A stretch of 64,000 nt of DNA from CALESS01 sp041741455 (GCA_041741455.1 JBGSJZ010000152.1:104030-168029); one strand, 5' to 3'. Shown: positions 1-8,366, numbered from the stretch's first letter. A program made the numbers and translations. The notes: generated by a model not told the origin, from the sequence alone.

Positions 1-467
1 GGTCCTTTGAAGACCTCTTGCACAAGGACTTCCTTAACCCCGGAAGGACTAGCAATCATAATTACTGGCTGTAATGCCATCAGCGCAATCATTCCATCAG
101 CAGCTGGTAAAGCATGGCTCACGTTTCCACCAAGCGTCCCTGTATTACGAACTTGAGGACCACCAACTAGTCCACATGCATCATAAAGGGCAGTAGCCTG
201 TTGAAAAACTAGCCCTGATGTAGCGATTTTTTTAAGAGGAACCGCTGCTCCGATGATTAGTTTTTCATTATGAATTTCTAGTCTTTGTAATTCTGGAATT
301 TGATTGAGATCCACAAGGTTATCAACAGGTGGATGGTGTCCTTGCTGCAACTCCAACAGCAAATCAGTTCCGCCTGCAATCAGGCGGCTCGTCCCAGGTG
401 CAAATTGCAGCACCTCTAGTGCCGAATGAATCGATTGGGGAAGATAATAATGTTTCCAGTTTGCCAT
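1..467 (-). CDS. FAD-binding subunit of a molybdenum hydroxylase (xanthine/CO dehydrogenase family), partial
   Basis: Read on the minus strand from an ATG at 467, an open frame runs off the left edge, so only the N-terminal ~155 residues are visible. It starts MANWKHYYLPQSIHSALEVL. It carries the two FAD-binding signatures of the CoxM/XdhB/CutM family: AGGTDLL near residue 31 and RNTGTLGGNVSHALPAADG near residue 105. In this family the subunit passes electrons between FAD and the iron-sulphur subunit of a molybdopterin hydroxylase. The partner subunits would lie left of the window. The gene is preceded by a long structured leader (469-564). The substrate (xanthine, CO, nicotinate or an aldehyde) cannot be told from this subunit alone. 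Confidence 0.85.
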   Translation of the reverse strand, partial: MANWKHYYLPQSIHSALEVLQFAPGTSRLIAGGTDLLLELQQGHHPPVDNLVDLNQIPELQRLEIHNEKLIIGAAVPLKKIATSGLVFQQATALYDACGLVGGPQVRNTGTLGGNVSHALPAADGMIALMALQPVIMIASPSGVKEVLVQEVFKG

Positions 468-468
468 A

Positions 469-564
469 GGATCCGGTGGAGCACAGGAAGGCGGCACTTT
501 TCGACGATCCTTAGACTTTGGATCGACGCCGATTCAAGTTTGACTTGAACCGACCACCGAGTCC
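469..564 (-). ncRNA. Structured 5' leader RNA, possible molybdenum-cofactor-type riboswitch
   Basis: The minus-strand leader ends two bases before the ATG of the molybdenum-hydroxylase subunit. It folds by eye into a closed multi-branch structure. The outer stem pairs 554-559 and 562-564 with 474-479 and 469-471, with one mismatch. Inside it are a perfect 7-bp hairpin with a 3-base loop (533-549) and a 6-bp hairpin (505-510 with 520-525). The outer stem's 3' arm lies directly against the start codon, so folding could occlude translation initiation. A Moco-responsive RNA is the natural hypothesis given the gene downstream, but I could not match the known consensus from memory. Confidence 0.5.
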
Positions 565-624
565 TCTCTCACATTATTGTAGCATAACGTTAACCCCAAC
601 GCTACAAGGAAACTAATTATCGCT

Positions 625-630
625 TATAAT
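625..630 (+). promoter_or_regulatory. -10 element upstream of the M20 peptidase
   Basis: A perfect TATAAT lies 32 bases before the start codon at 663. The -35 region around 602-607 (CTACAA) is weak. A GAGGAG ribosome site sits at 648-653. Confidence 0.5.
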
Positions 631-662
631 CCAAAGAACTTATTATTGAGGAGAATTTCAGT

Positions 663-2030
663 ATGTCTCTGGATCAGGCATTAGCATACGCGAAGACCAA
701 CCACCAGCGCTTTTTAGATGAGCTTATTCAGCTCGTTAGGATTCCATCAATATCAACCGATCCCGAAAATAAAGAGACGATGCAACAAGCAGCCATCTAT
801 ATAGCTCACCAATTGACCGGTCTGGGTTTCCTAAAAGTCCAAACCTTTCCAACCGGCCTTCACCCAATCGTCTATGGAGAGCGGATGGATGGGGGAAAAG
901 ACGCTCCTACTATTTTGATTTATGGTCATTATGATGTTCAACCAACCGACCCGATCGATCTTTGGGTTTCAGATCCGTTCTCTCCGCAGGTTCGAGATGG
1001 TTTCTTGTACGGGCGCGGCGCCTCAGATATGAAGGGTCAAGTGATTGCTTCTCTAAAAGCTATTGAAGCAGTTTTGAGCCAGGGAAAATTGCTGGTGAAT
1101 GTCAAATATCTGGTTGAAGGTGAAGAAGAAATCGGTTCACCCAATTTGACCAGTTTTCTGAAGGAACACGCCGAACTTCTTAAGTGCGATATTGCCTTGA
1201 ACCCGGATTCGGGCATGATATCTCCGGAAGACCCGACCATCGTTTATTCACTGCGTGGGTTGGCTTATTTTGAAATCAGGATTTACGGACCTGATCACGA
1301 TTTGCATAGTGGAGTATTTGGCGGTATCGTGCACAATCCCGCACAAGCATTATGTGAATTGATTGCCGGTATGCACGATTCTCAAAATCGGATAACCCTG
1401 CCAGGCTTTTATGATCATGTTAATCCAATTAGCGATGAAGAACGCGTTCAACTTGCCCGACTTCCCATGAATGATCAGTATTATTTGGATCAGACGGGAG
1501 CTCCTGCCGTTTGGGGTGAGGCAGGATACAGCGCCACCGAACGCATTGGCGCCCGCCCGACACTGGAGGTTCACGGCTTGTATTCAGGGTTTACCGGTAA
1601 GGGATCTAAAACGGTGATCCCATCATGGGCGATGGCCAAGATTTCGACCCGATTGGTTCCCAACCAGGATCCTGATGATGTCAGAAAAGGCATGATGGCA
1701 TACATGCAACAACATGCCCCTGACACTATTCGCTGGGAAGTTATCCCAATGCAAGGGGGCTTCGCCTCTCTTTCAGATGTAAAAGTACCTACAGCCATAG
1801 CATTAGCAGATGCTTTGGAAAGCGTTTGGGGAAAACCACCTCTTTATAAGCGAGAAGGCGGAAGCGTACCCGTAGTAGCAGATATGCAGAAATATTTGGG
1901 AGTCGATTCTGTGATAACCGGTTTTGGCTTGCCAGATGATAATATCCACGCTCCCAATGAGCGGTTGCATTTGCGCACCTGGGAACTCGGCATCCAAGCC
2001 TTGATTCGATTCTTCTTTAATTTGTCATAA
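663..2030 (+). CDS. M20 family metallopeptidase (dipeptidase-like)
   Basis: This 455-residue protein is a cytosolic zinc peptidase of the M20/ArgE/DapE group. The metal and catalytic motifs are visible in order: GHYDVQP (H89 metal, D91 catalytic), a metal-binding Asp in GRGASDMKGQ (D122), and GEEEIGS (catalytic E155, metal E156). A dimerisation insert follows, and a late His lies in DDNIHAPNE (around residue 430). Length and motif spacing fit the CNDP/PepV-like non-specific dipeptidases better than ArgE or DapE, which are about 375-400 residues. The GAGGAG ribosome site and the promoter at 625-630 support this start. It is followed after 20 bases by the DUF1385 gene and is probably co-transcribed with it. 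The substrate is not determined by the sequence. Confidence 0.88.
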   Translation: MSLDQALAYAKTNHQRFLDELIQLVRIPSISTDPENKETMQQAAIYIAHQLTGLGFLKVQTFPTGLHPIVYGERMDGGKDAPTILIYGHYDVQPTDPIDLWVSDPFSPQVRDGFLYGRGASDMKGQVIASLKAIEAVLSQGKLLVNVKYLVEGEEEIGSPNLTSFLKEHAELLKCDIALNPDSGMISPEDPTIVYSLRGLAYFEIRIYGPDHDLHSGVFGGIVHNPAQALCELIAGMHDSQNRITLPGFYDHVNPISDEERVQLARLPMNDQYYLDQTGAPAVWGEAGYSATERIGARPTLEVHGLYSGFTGKGSKTVIPSWAMAKISTRLVPNQDPDDVRKGMMAYMQQHAPDTIRWEVIPMQGGFASLSDVKVPTAIALADALESVWGKPPLYKREGGSVPVVADMQKYLGVDSVITGFGLPDDNIHAPNERLHLRTWELGIQALIRFFFNLS

Positions 2031-2050
2031 GTTTTAAGGAGATTAACGGT

Positions 2051-2947
2051 ATGGCGAAATCACGAATGCCCTCGTATGGAGGGCAAGCTTTATTCGAGGG
2101 AGTTCTAATGCGCGGCTCGCACTATCTTGCGGCTGCCATGCGAGCCCCCAATGGCGATATTATCATTCAAACTGAACAACTTAGTGGAATTTATCAAAGC
2201 CGCCTGCGCAAGATCCCTTTTCTCCGCGGCCTTGTGATTCTCTGGGATGCATTAGGACTTGGCACAAAATGGTTAACCATCTCCACCAATTTACACGCCG
2301 AAAAAGAGGAGGATAAAATTGAAGGGAAGGGACTAACTCTAGTCTTGATCTCTTCTTTGGCGATCAGCTTGGGTTTATTTTTCTTGTTACCAGCAACGCT
2401 GGGAAAGTTGATCGAAAATTGGCTGGGCTGGTCTGCCTGGGGTGGATATGCTGTTGAAGGCTTATTAAGGCTTTTGATACTTATCGGATACATCTGGGGG
2501 GTTGGGAGGTCGAAGGAAATAGCCCGATTCTTTGGTTACCACGGCGCTGAGCACAAAACGATCAACGCCTTTGAAGCCAAATCCGTTTTGACAACTGACG
2601 AAGTGTCCAGGTTTTCCTTGCAACATCCTAGATGTGGTACGGCCTTCATGCTCACGCTGGTCGTCTTTTCAATCATCTTTTTTTCCTTATTTGGTCCCCT
2701 TCCACTTGGTTGGAGATTGGTCACCCGAGTTCTCTTTGTCCCTCTACTGGCCAGCCTGGCTTATGAATATCTTCGATTTACGGCCGATCATCTCGAAAAT
2801 CCATTAATTAGATTACTGGTTATTCCTAATTTAGCCTTGCAGGGGCTGACTACCCGCGAACCTTCACCGGATATGCTGGAGATATCCATTGCCGCTTTTG
2901 AGGCAATGCACGCAAAAGAATTGGAGTATGAAACTCAACCCACTTGA
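2051..2947 (+). CDS. YqhQ-like DUF1385 membrane protein
   Basis: This 298-residue protein has the family signature near its N-terminus (YGGQALFEGVLMRG, residues 9-22) and the central YHGAEHKTINAFEA block around residue 165. Hydrophobic segments lie near residues 96-115, 128-150, 200-220 and 225-240. DUF1385/YqhQ proteins are widespread in Gram-positives and Chloroflexota. They are predicted metal-dependent membrane enzymes of unknown reaction. An AAGGAG ribosome site lies about 10 bases before the ATG. It sits just downstream of the peptidase and just upstream of the ComEA-like gene. Confidence 0.85.
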   Translation: MAKSRMPSYGGQALFEGVLMRGSHYLAAAMRAPNGDIIIQTEQLSGIYQSRLRKIPFLRGLVILWDALGLGTKWLTISTNLHAEKEEDKIEGKGLTLVLISSLAISLGLFFLLPATLGKLIENWLGWSAWGGYAVEGLLRLLILIGYIWGVGRSKEIARFFGYHGAEHKTINAFEAKSVLTTDEVSRFSLQHPRCGTAFMLTLVVFSIIFFSLFGPLPLGWRLVTRVLFVPLLASLAYEYLRFTADHLENPLIRLLVIPNLALQGLTTREPSPDMLEISIAAFEAMHAKELEYETQPT

Positions 2948-2971
2948 CGTTTTCCTCTTCGAGGCTATACT
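2944..2971 (+). promoter_or_regulatory. Promoter upstream of the ComEA-like gene
   Basis: TTGACG (2944-2949) and TATACT (2966-2971) are separated by 16 bases. They overlap the stop of the upstream gene and lie 29 bases before the next start codon. Confidence 0.5.
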
Positions 2972-2999
2972 CAATCTAACACTTGGTTGAGGTTTTTCG

Positions 3000-3509
3000 A
3001 TGAAACAGTGGCAATCTGTAACCCTTGGCGTATTGGTTGGCCTTATCGCATCTGCATTAATCTTATTGGTATCCACTCCGCCACGTGGTGAGCCGATCAC
3101 GCTTGTTTCACAACCAACGCCTGGAAATATTACGATCTTTGTCACTGGAGCCATTCAAAATCCAGGGATTTACACCCTCTCGTATGGCAGCCGGGCGGTG
3201 GACGCAGTCCAGGCAGTCGGTGGTATGCGATCGGACGCAGACCAGTCGGCGATCTACCTAGCAGCCCGCCTGAAAGATGGTGATAAATTACTGGTACCGT
3301 ACATACCTACAGAATACCCAAATAAGATGGAGGATTTCCCCACTCCTGCCATGCTAACTCTTTCCCCGGAAAAACCGCTGAATATCAATACAGCCATGGT
3401 GGAAGATTTGGATCTTCTTCCAGGTATTGGCTCATCCAAGGCGGCAGCCATAATAACATACCGCGAAAAGCATGGAGATTTAAGCGCATTGAGGATATTC
3501 AAAACGTAA
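3000..3509 (+). CDS. ComEA-like SLBB/helix-hairpin-helix protein, broken by a frameshift
   Basis: The reading frame encodes an N-terminal membrane anchor (residues 8-25), an SLBB domain (ITIFVTGAIQNPGIYTL onward, around residues 43-95) and the first helix-hairpin-helix of a ComEA DNA-binding module (LNINTAMVEDLDLLPGIGSS). The frame then runs out after 169 residues with the atypical tail ALRIFKT. The missing second half of the HhH module is intact in another frame (3488-3574). In transformable bacteria ComEA binds incoming DNA at the membrane. No comEC follows in this window. Either the gene is a recent pseudogene or the sequence lacks one base near 3488. A GAGG ribosome site and a promoter precede it. 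Confidence 0.75.
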   Translation: MKQWQSVTLGVLVGLIASALILLVSTPPRGEPITLVSQPTPGNITIFVTGAIQNPGIYTLSYGSRAVDAVQAVGGMRSDADQSAIYLAARLKDGDKLLVPYIPTEYPNKMEDFPTPAMLTLSPEKPLNINTAMVEDLDLLPGIGSSKAAAIITYREKHGDLSALRIFKT

Positions 3510-3574
3510 CTGGCATAGGGCCAGCGATTTTTGAACAAATCAGGGATTTAATTACCATAGAACCGGTACTGTAA
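3488..3574 (+). pseudogene. Out-of-frame C-terminal helix-hairpin-helix of the ComEA-like gene
   Basis: From 3488 the frame shifted by two reads IEDIQNVTGIGPAIFEQIRD and ends at a stop at 3572-3574. This is exactly the second hairpin (GIGP) expected of a ComEA HhH pair. Adding one A at 3488 would fuse it in frame after GDLSA. No slippery heptamer is visible at the junction, so programmed frameshifting is unlikely. Confidence 0.75.
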
Positions 3575-3613
3575 TTTACTGATTGAAGGCTTTTCTTGAA
3601 TTTTGGAGGAAAA

Positions 3614-4060
3614 ATGGATTTAAAAACATCTCTTGAAAATGATCTAAAGGACGCAATGCGTTCTAATGACGAGGTAAAACGAAGAACATTACGAATGGTT
3701 CTCTCAGCAGTAAAGCTTTCTGAAATTGAAAAAGGCGCTAAATTAGAAGAGGCTCTTATCATAGCTATTCTTCAAAAAGAAATTAAAGGCCGGAACGAGG
3801 CTATTTCGGATGCGGAACGCGCCAATCGTCCTGACCTGATCAGTGAAAACCAGGCTGAAATTCGCGTACTTGAGACCTACCTACCAAAACAAATGGAGGA
3901 AAGTGAACTGCGAGCCCTAATTCAGTCTGTGATTCTGGAAATTGGTGCGACTGGTCCGGCAGATATGGGAAAAGTGATCAAAGCAGTTTTCCCAAAGGTG
4001 CAAGGGCGCGCACCAAACGATCGGGTTTCTGCGATAGTTCGACAACTACTTCAAATCTAA
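3614..4060 (+). CDS. yqeY: YqeY/GatB-Yqey domain protein
   Basis: A 148-residue protein begins MDLKTSLENDLKDAMRSND. It carries the family's conserved blocks KRRTLRMVLSAVKLSEIEKG, EAISDAERANRPDL, LETYLPKQM and GPADMGKVIKAVFP. The fold matches the C-terminal tail domain of the amidotransferase subunit GatB, and a tRNA-related role is assumed but unproven. The ATG at 3614 has a strong TTGGAGGA ribosome site at 3603-3610; an in-frame TTG at 3596 lies upstream of that site and is rejected. The length equals that of the Bacillus family member. The stop codon abuts the ATG of pgpH. Confidence 0.9.
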   Translation: MDLKTSLENDLKDAMRSNDEVKRRTLRMVLSAVKLSEIEKGAKLEEALIIAILQKEIKGRNEAISDAERANRPDLISENQAEIRVLETYLPKQMEESELRALIQSVILEIGATGPADMGKVIKAVFPKVQGRAPNDRVSAIVRQLLQI

Positions 4061-6190
4061 ATGATTGCCTGGATTAGTAGGAGATTTCAAACCAAACGCA
4101 GGAGAATGATAGCAAAAACAATCATTCTTCTCAGCGTTTGCGTCTCGGCTTTGGCCATTCTGCTCACTCCCATTTCTATCCGCCCCAGTGTTTTTCCAAT
4201 CAAGGAAGGAGAGGTATCCTCCCAGGACATTCAAGCACCGCATGAATTAACTTACGTTTCCAACTTCTTAACCGAACAGGCTCAAACGAACGCCTTGAAT
4301 GCTGTTGAACCGATCTATTTACCTGCAGATCCCGGGATTACTCGCATTCAAATTGAGAAGTTGCGTGCTGCTCAAATTTATATTTCGAATATTAAAGCAG
4401 ATGCATTTAGTAGTATCGAACAACAAGAGTTCGATCTTAGCTCCATTACTGACCTTGAACTGACATCCGAAGAGATTTCGAGTATCCTTTCGCTGAATGG
4501 AACCCTTTGGGAGGAAATCCAAGATGAATCCTTGATGGTTCTTGAACAAGTGATGCGTGCGACAATCCGCGAAACTACCCTTCAAGACGCACTCAGAAAT
4601 ATCCCCACTCTGATCTCTCTTTCACTTCCACAGAATCAAGCAAATATTGTTGCTGCTCTTGTTAAGCCTTTTGTTATTCCGAACAGCTTGCCCAGTATGG
4701 AGCAAACAGAAGTTGCACTTCAGGCAGCCATAGATTCAGTGTCACCTGTAACTAGATCGTACGCATCCGGAGAGATCATCGTTCGGCGTGGACAGGTGAT
4801 CTCACCTTTGGCCTGGGAAGCCCTTACGCAATTTAACCTAATCCAACCAGAAGATAATTCCAAGAACATTATTTCAGCAATTATCATGATAGCCCTTCTG
4901 GCAGGTTTTGTTATTCTTTATTTTCGTTATCGATCCGGTCAGGTAGTATCAAGTTTGCGCTATCTTTCAATTATTGCTCTCTTATTCCTAATTTTCTTCA
5001 TATCAGCACGCTTTTTGATTCCCAACCGGGTTGTCATGCCTTATCTCTTCCCTTTGGCAGCCTTCAGTCTTACACTTTCGTGCGTCTTCTCAGTTGAACT
5101 TGGGTTGATTTTTTCCTTGATCCTGGGAATCCTTACTGCATTTAACGTTACAAACAGTCTCGACCTAGGCGTTTTTTACATTTTATCAAGTATGGTCGGA
5201 GTCCTTACACTTGGAAAAGCCCAACGCATTTCTAACTTCATCCTATCAGGTGTCATGATTGGTGTGAGTGGCACAGCAGTGATTTTAGCATATCGTTTAC
5301 CAGGTACGATTGATTTGATTGGACTGGCGACATTAGTAGGCGCTGGGTTCTTCAACGGGATTGCTTCAGCCAGTCTAACGATCCTACTACAATATTTGAT
5401 TTCTCAAATGCTTGGTTTAACTACACCAATGCAGCTTTTGGAGCTGCAGCGTCCGGATCATCCCCTTTCCAAGTTTATTCTTCAAAATTCTCCAGGCACT
5501 TATCAACACAGTTTGCAGGTAGCTAATCTGGCAGAACAAGCCGCCGAAGCCATCGGGGCAGATCCCTTGCTTACCCGGGTTGGTGCCATTTACCACGATG
5601 CCGGCAAAGCGGTCAATCCAACCTTTTTCGTAGAAAATCAGATCACCGGGACAAATCCACACGATTCGCTGGATCCATATACCAGCGCTGGGATTATTCT
5701 TCGGCATGTGACGGATGGGGCTGAGTTGGGTCGGAAATTCCGATTGCCTCGTCGCCTGGTTGATTTTATGTTGGAACACCACGGCACCCTGATCACCCGT
5801 TATCAATATGCACGTGCGGTTACAGCAGCCAATGGAGACGAATCACAGGTGGACATCAAATTATTCCGCTATCCAGGTCCCTGTCCAAAATCCCGAGAAA
5901 CCGCCCTTCTGATGTTGGCAGATAATTGCGAAGCCCGTGTGCGTGCCAATCCGCCAAAAGACGAACAGAGCTTACGGGAGATGATCCTGCAAGCTTTCGA
6001 TTATGTTCAACAGCAGCATCAACTCGATGATACTCGCCTTTCCATCCGGGATTTACATCTCATAGCTGAATCATTCTTTCATACATTGCAAAATATGTAC
6101 CATCCCCGAATTCCCTATCCGGATTTTAAGCAAACTCCACCATCTGAAGTCATTTCCCACCTGTCTGAAAGTGAAGTAAAGGTCAAATGA
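4061..6190 (+). CDS. pgpH: 7TM-HD membrane phosphohydrolase, PgpH/YqfF family
   Basis: A 709-residue membrane protein. Residues ~18-38 form a first membrane segment, followed by an extracytoplasmic 7TMR-HDED sensor domain (~40-265), a cluster of about six or seven transmembrane helices (~270-455) and a cytosolic HD domain. The metal ligands are visible: H483 in YQHSLQVANLAEQA, H512-D513 in YHDAGK, and a later HHG (FMLEHHGTL). In Listeria, PgpH hydrolyses cyclic di-AMP; that activity is inferred here from architecture. It starts immediately after yqeY and overlaps ybeY by four bases. The order yqfF-ybeY-dgkA is the classic Gram-positive arrangement. Confidence 0.9.
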   Translation: MIAWISRRFQTKRRRMIAKTIILLSVCVSALAILLTPISIRPSVFPIKEGEVSSQDIQAPHELTYVSNFLTEQAQTNALNAVEPIYLPADPGITRIQIEKLRAAQIYISNIKADAFSSIEQQEFDLSSITDLELTSEEISSILSLNGTLWEEIQDESLMVLEQVMRATIRETTLQDALRNIPTLISLSLPQNQANIVAALVKPFVIPNSLPSMEQTEVALQAAIDSVSPVTRSYASGEIIVRRGQVISPLAWEALTQFNLIQPEDNSKNIISAIIMIALLAGFVILYFRYRSGQVVSSLRYLSIIALLFLIFFISARFLIPNRVVMPYLFPLAAFSLTLSCVFSVELGLIFSLILGILTAFNVTNSLDLGVFYILSSMVGVLTLGKAQRISNFILSGVMIGVSGTAVILAYRLPGTIDLIGLATLVGAGFFNGIASASLTILLQYLISQMLGLTTPMQLLELQRPDHPLSKFILQNSPGTYQHSLQVANLAEQAAEAIGADPLLTRVGAIYHDAGKAVNPTFFVENQITGTNPHDSLDPYTSAGIILRHVTDGAELGRKFRLPRRLVDFMLEHHGTLITRYQYARAVTAANGDESQVDIKLFRYPGPCPKSRETALLMLADNCEARVRANPPKDEQSLREMILQAFDYVQQQHQLDDTRLSIRDLHLIAESFFHTLQNMYHPRIPYPDFKQTPPSEVISHLSESEVKVK

Positions 6191-6642
6191 TCAATTTTGA
6201 TATTCAGAAACCGTTTATCGAATCCATCGATCAAGCACGCCTTACACACGTTATACAGACTACCCTGCAGGTTGAGAAAATATTTGGCGAGATCGAATTA
6301 TCCCTGGTTGTTGGCGATGACGAACAAATTCGTGCATTAAATTTGGAATATTTGGGAAATGACACCCCAACGGATGTACTCTCTTTTCCTTCTGATGAAT
6401 TGGATCCAGATACCGGCCTTCGCTATATTGGGGACATAATCCTCTCCCATCCCCGGGCTACAGAACAGGCAGCTCTGTCGGGTCATTCCACAACTGCGGA
6501 AATTGAACTGCTGGTTGTTCACGCCGTTCTGCATTTACTGGGGTACGACCATGCTGAACCAGGCGAGAAAGTTCAAATGTGGGCTGTGCAAAATTCCATT
6601 TTGAATCAACTTGGCACACCTCTAAAAGTCTTTCCTGAATAA
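6187..6642 (+). CDS. ybeY: Endoribonuclease YbeY
   Basis: A 151-residue UPF0054 protein. It acts in 16S rRNA 3' end maturation and ribosome quality control as a zinc-dependent endoribonuclease. The diagnostic zinc motif HAVLHLLGYDH gives ligands H112, H116 and H122. The preceding conserved block TPTDVLSFPSDE and GDIILS are also present. Its ATGA start overlaps the pgpH stop, which implies translational coupling. Length is normal for the family. Confidence 0.93.
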   Translation: MINFDIQKPFIESIDQARLTHVIQTTLQVEKIFGEIELSLVVGDDEQIRALNLEYLGNDTPTDVLSFPSDELDPDTGLRYIGDIILSHPRATEQAALSGHSTTAEIELLVVHAVLHLLGYDHAEPGEKVQMWAVQNSILNQLGTPLKVFPE

Positions 6643-6645
6643 TCC

Positions 6646-7032
6646 ATGAGAGAATTTTTAAAAACACGCGTTAAGGCTTTTCAATACGCATTTTCAGGAC
6701 TTTGGATGGCCTTTCGCACTCAGAAAAATACCTGGATTTATCTGGTGGTAACCGTAGCGGTTCTCTTCCTGTCATTGGTATTTCAAATTTCTTCCATTGA
6801 ATGGGCAATTATTACCATCACTATCGCATTTGTTTGGACTTCTGAAATAATCAATACATCTATCGAAACCATTATCAACCTTGTCAGCCCGGATCACCAT
6901 CCCCTGGCCAAGGCTGCAAAAGACCTGGGTGCTGCTGCAGTTCTGGTTGCTGCCATTTCCTCTGTGTTTGTCGGCATTTTTATTCTTGGCCCACCTCTCT
7001 GGGAAATTATCGTCCAAGCACTATCCCACTAG
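6646..7032 (+). CDS. dgkA: Diacylglycerol/undecaprenol kinase, DgkA family
   Basis: A 128-residue integral membrane kinase with three predicted helices (around 30-48, 52-70 and 96-116). The family motif EIINTSIETIINLVSPDHHP, with active-site Glu, is followed by KAAKDLGAAAVL. Gram-positive members phosphorylate undecaprenol to recycle the cell-wall lipid carrier. Which lipid is used here is not certain. It starts four bases after ybeY and ends the operon that begins with yqeY. Confidence 0.9.
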   Translation: MREFLKTRVKAFQYAFSGLWMAFRTQKNTWIYLVVTVAVLFLSLVFQISSIEWAIITITIAFVWTSEIINTSIETIINLVSPDHHPLAKAAKDLGAAAVLVAAISSVFVGIFILGPPLWEIIVQALSH

Positions 7033-7127
7033 AAGGAATGATGTCATTCATTTTTGGCATGGTCGGCTCCTCAAATTCAATCCCGAAGAAGCCCTGGCGG
7101 CACAGCTGCGTAACCATAGATTTTAAA

Positions 7128-7153
7128 AATCTCCGGGTATTTACCCGGAGATT
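7128..7153 (-). terminator. Intrinsic terminator downstream of the LuxR-type regulator
   Basis: A 12-base inverted repeat (7128-7139 with 7142-7153) has a GC-rich core CTCCGGG. On the minus strand it is followed by TTTTTAAAA, a good U-tract. On the plus strand there is no U-run, so it serves mainly the minus-strand gene and may only partly stop read-through from dgkA. Confidence 0.8.
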
Positions 7154-7173
7154 AGCGTATTGAGTTGCCGATT

Positions 7174-7827
7174 TTATAAATATTCTCTAAGGTTATGCTC
7201 AACAGCATACGCAGCAGCCTCTGCCCGGTTACTGACGCCTAGTTTGGATAGGATGCTGCTAACATAATTACGCACCGTGCCTTCTCCAAGAAAGAGCGAT
7301 TTTGCAATTTCGCGGTTAGTTTTTCCCTCGGAGACCAGCAGTAAAACATGCTTTTCCTGCTGGCTTAAGTTGGCAAATGCAGATGCTTCTTCTTCCTTCA
7401 CTGCTCTCCGAACTTCTTGAAAAACTCGTTGTGTTACCGCAGGATCTAACATGGCCTCCCCGCGGTCCACTGCTTCCAATGCCTTAATCAGGTCTTCTCC
7501 ACCAATTTGCTTGAGCACATAACCGCTGGCTCCAGCTCGGATAGCTGAGAAAAGCATCTCGTCTTCCGCATAGGATGTGAGCATCACAACCCGTGTTTCA
7601 GGAAAGCTTCGAGTGATTTCTTCGCAGGCTTCAATTCCAGATGCCCCCGGCAGGCGAATATCCATCAACACTAAATCAGGCCTGGTTCGGCTCACCTGCT
7701 CAATTGCTTCTCGAGCATTTCCGGCTTCCCCCACAACTTCAAATTGAGGGTTATGTTCAAGCAGTGCTTTCAGTCCAAGACGGACAACTTCATGATCATC
7801 AACCAGCAAAACACGATGTTTTGTCAT
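7174..7827 (-). CDS. NarL/LuxR-family response regulator
   Basis: A 217-residue two-domain regulator. The N-terminal receiver has the acidic pair D10-D11, the phosphoacceptor D56 in LVLMDIRLPG and the switch Lys in YVLKQIGG. The C-terminal LuxR-type helix-turn-helix (around residues 150-212) contains LSQQEKHVLLLVSEGKTNRE and SILSKLGVSNRAEAAAYA. No sensor kinase is adjacent, so its signal is unknown. A sigma-70 promoter (7848-7876) and a GAGGAAG ribosome site precede the ATG. It is transcribed away from a CheY-like gene. Confidence 0.92.
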   Translation of the reverse strand: MTKHRVLLVDDHEVVRLGLKALLEHNPQFEVVGEAGNAREAIEQVSRTRPDLVLMDIRLPGASGIEACEEITRSFPETRVVMLTSYAEDEMLFSAIRAGASGYVLKQIGGEDLIKALEAVDRGEAMLDPAVTQRVFQEVRRAVKEEEASAFANLSQQEKHVLLLVSEGKTNREIAKSLFLGEGTVRNYVSSILSKLGVSNRAEAAAYAVEHNLREYL

Positions 7828-7847
7828 TTTTTTCTTCCTCAGAGGTG

Positions 7848-7876
7848 AGTATAATAAAGAGTGTCAAATTTAGCAA
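7848..7876 (-). promoter_or_regulatory. Promoter of the LuxR-type regulator
   Basis: On the minus strand TTGCTA (7876-7871) and TATACT (7853-7848) are spaced by exactly 17 bases. The start codon lies 20 bases further on. Confidence 0.55.
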
Positions 7877-7958
7877 GTTCAGTCCAATTATCACATGATA
7901 TATAAGCCCCCACGAGTAACCACCATGTGGTAAACTAACATGTTCCTGCGAGGTTAGT

Positions 7959-8363
7959 ATGAATGATCAAAATCCGACTAAAGTAATTTACATTGAAGAT
8001 GACCTGGAAATGATCGATTTGGTGGTGATGATACTTCAACGCCGTGGGTTTTCAGTTCAAGGCGCACATGGAGGAAGACAAGGTTTGGAAATGGTCCTTG
8101 CCGATCCTCCGGACCTAATCCTCTTGGATCTGATGATGCCAGATATCGAAGGCTGGGATGTATATCAACAAATTAAAGCCAATGAAACAACCTGTAATAT
8201 TCCAGTTATCGTAATTACTGCACGAGCTCAACCAATAGACCGTGTATTGGGAATCCATGTGGCCAGAGTTCAGGAATACATCTGCAAGCCATTTCGGCCT
8301 CAGGAATTACTGGATAGCATCGACCGCGTTATGTCCGGGAACAATTCAGAAGAACAGGTGTAG
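7959..8363 (+). CDS. Single-domain response regulator (CheY-like)
   Basis: A 134-residue stand-alone receiver. It has the acidic cluster E13-D14-D15 in YIEDDLEM, phosphoacceptor D57 in LILLDLMMPDIEGW, a Thr in VIVITARAQ and the conserved Lys in YICKPFRPQE. There is no output domain and no neighbouring kinase, so it probably acts by protein contact or as a phosphorelay intermediate. It is divergent from the LuxR-type regulator across a 131-base gap. Confidence 0.9.
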   Translation: MNDQNPTKVIYIEDDLEMIDLVVMILQRRGFSVQGAHGGRQGLEMVLADPPDLILLDLMMPDIEGWDVYQQIKANETTCNIPVIVITARAQPIDRVLGIHVARVQEYICKPFRPQELLDSIDRVMSGNNSEEQV

Positions 8364-8366
8364 CCT

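Noticed and set aside
3480..3500. Programmed ribosomal frameshifting in the ComEA-like gene
   Set aside because: No slippery heptamer, upstream Shine-Dalgarno stimulator or downstream hairpin is apparent at the switch point.
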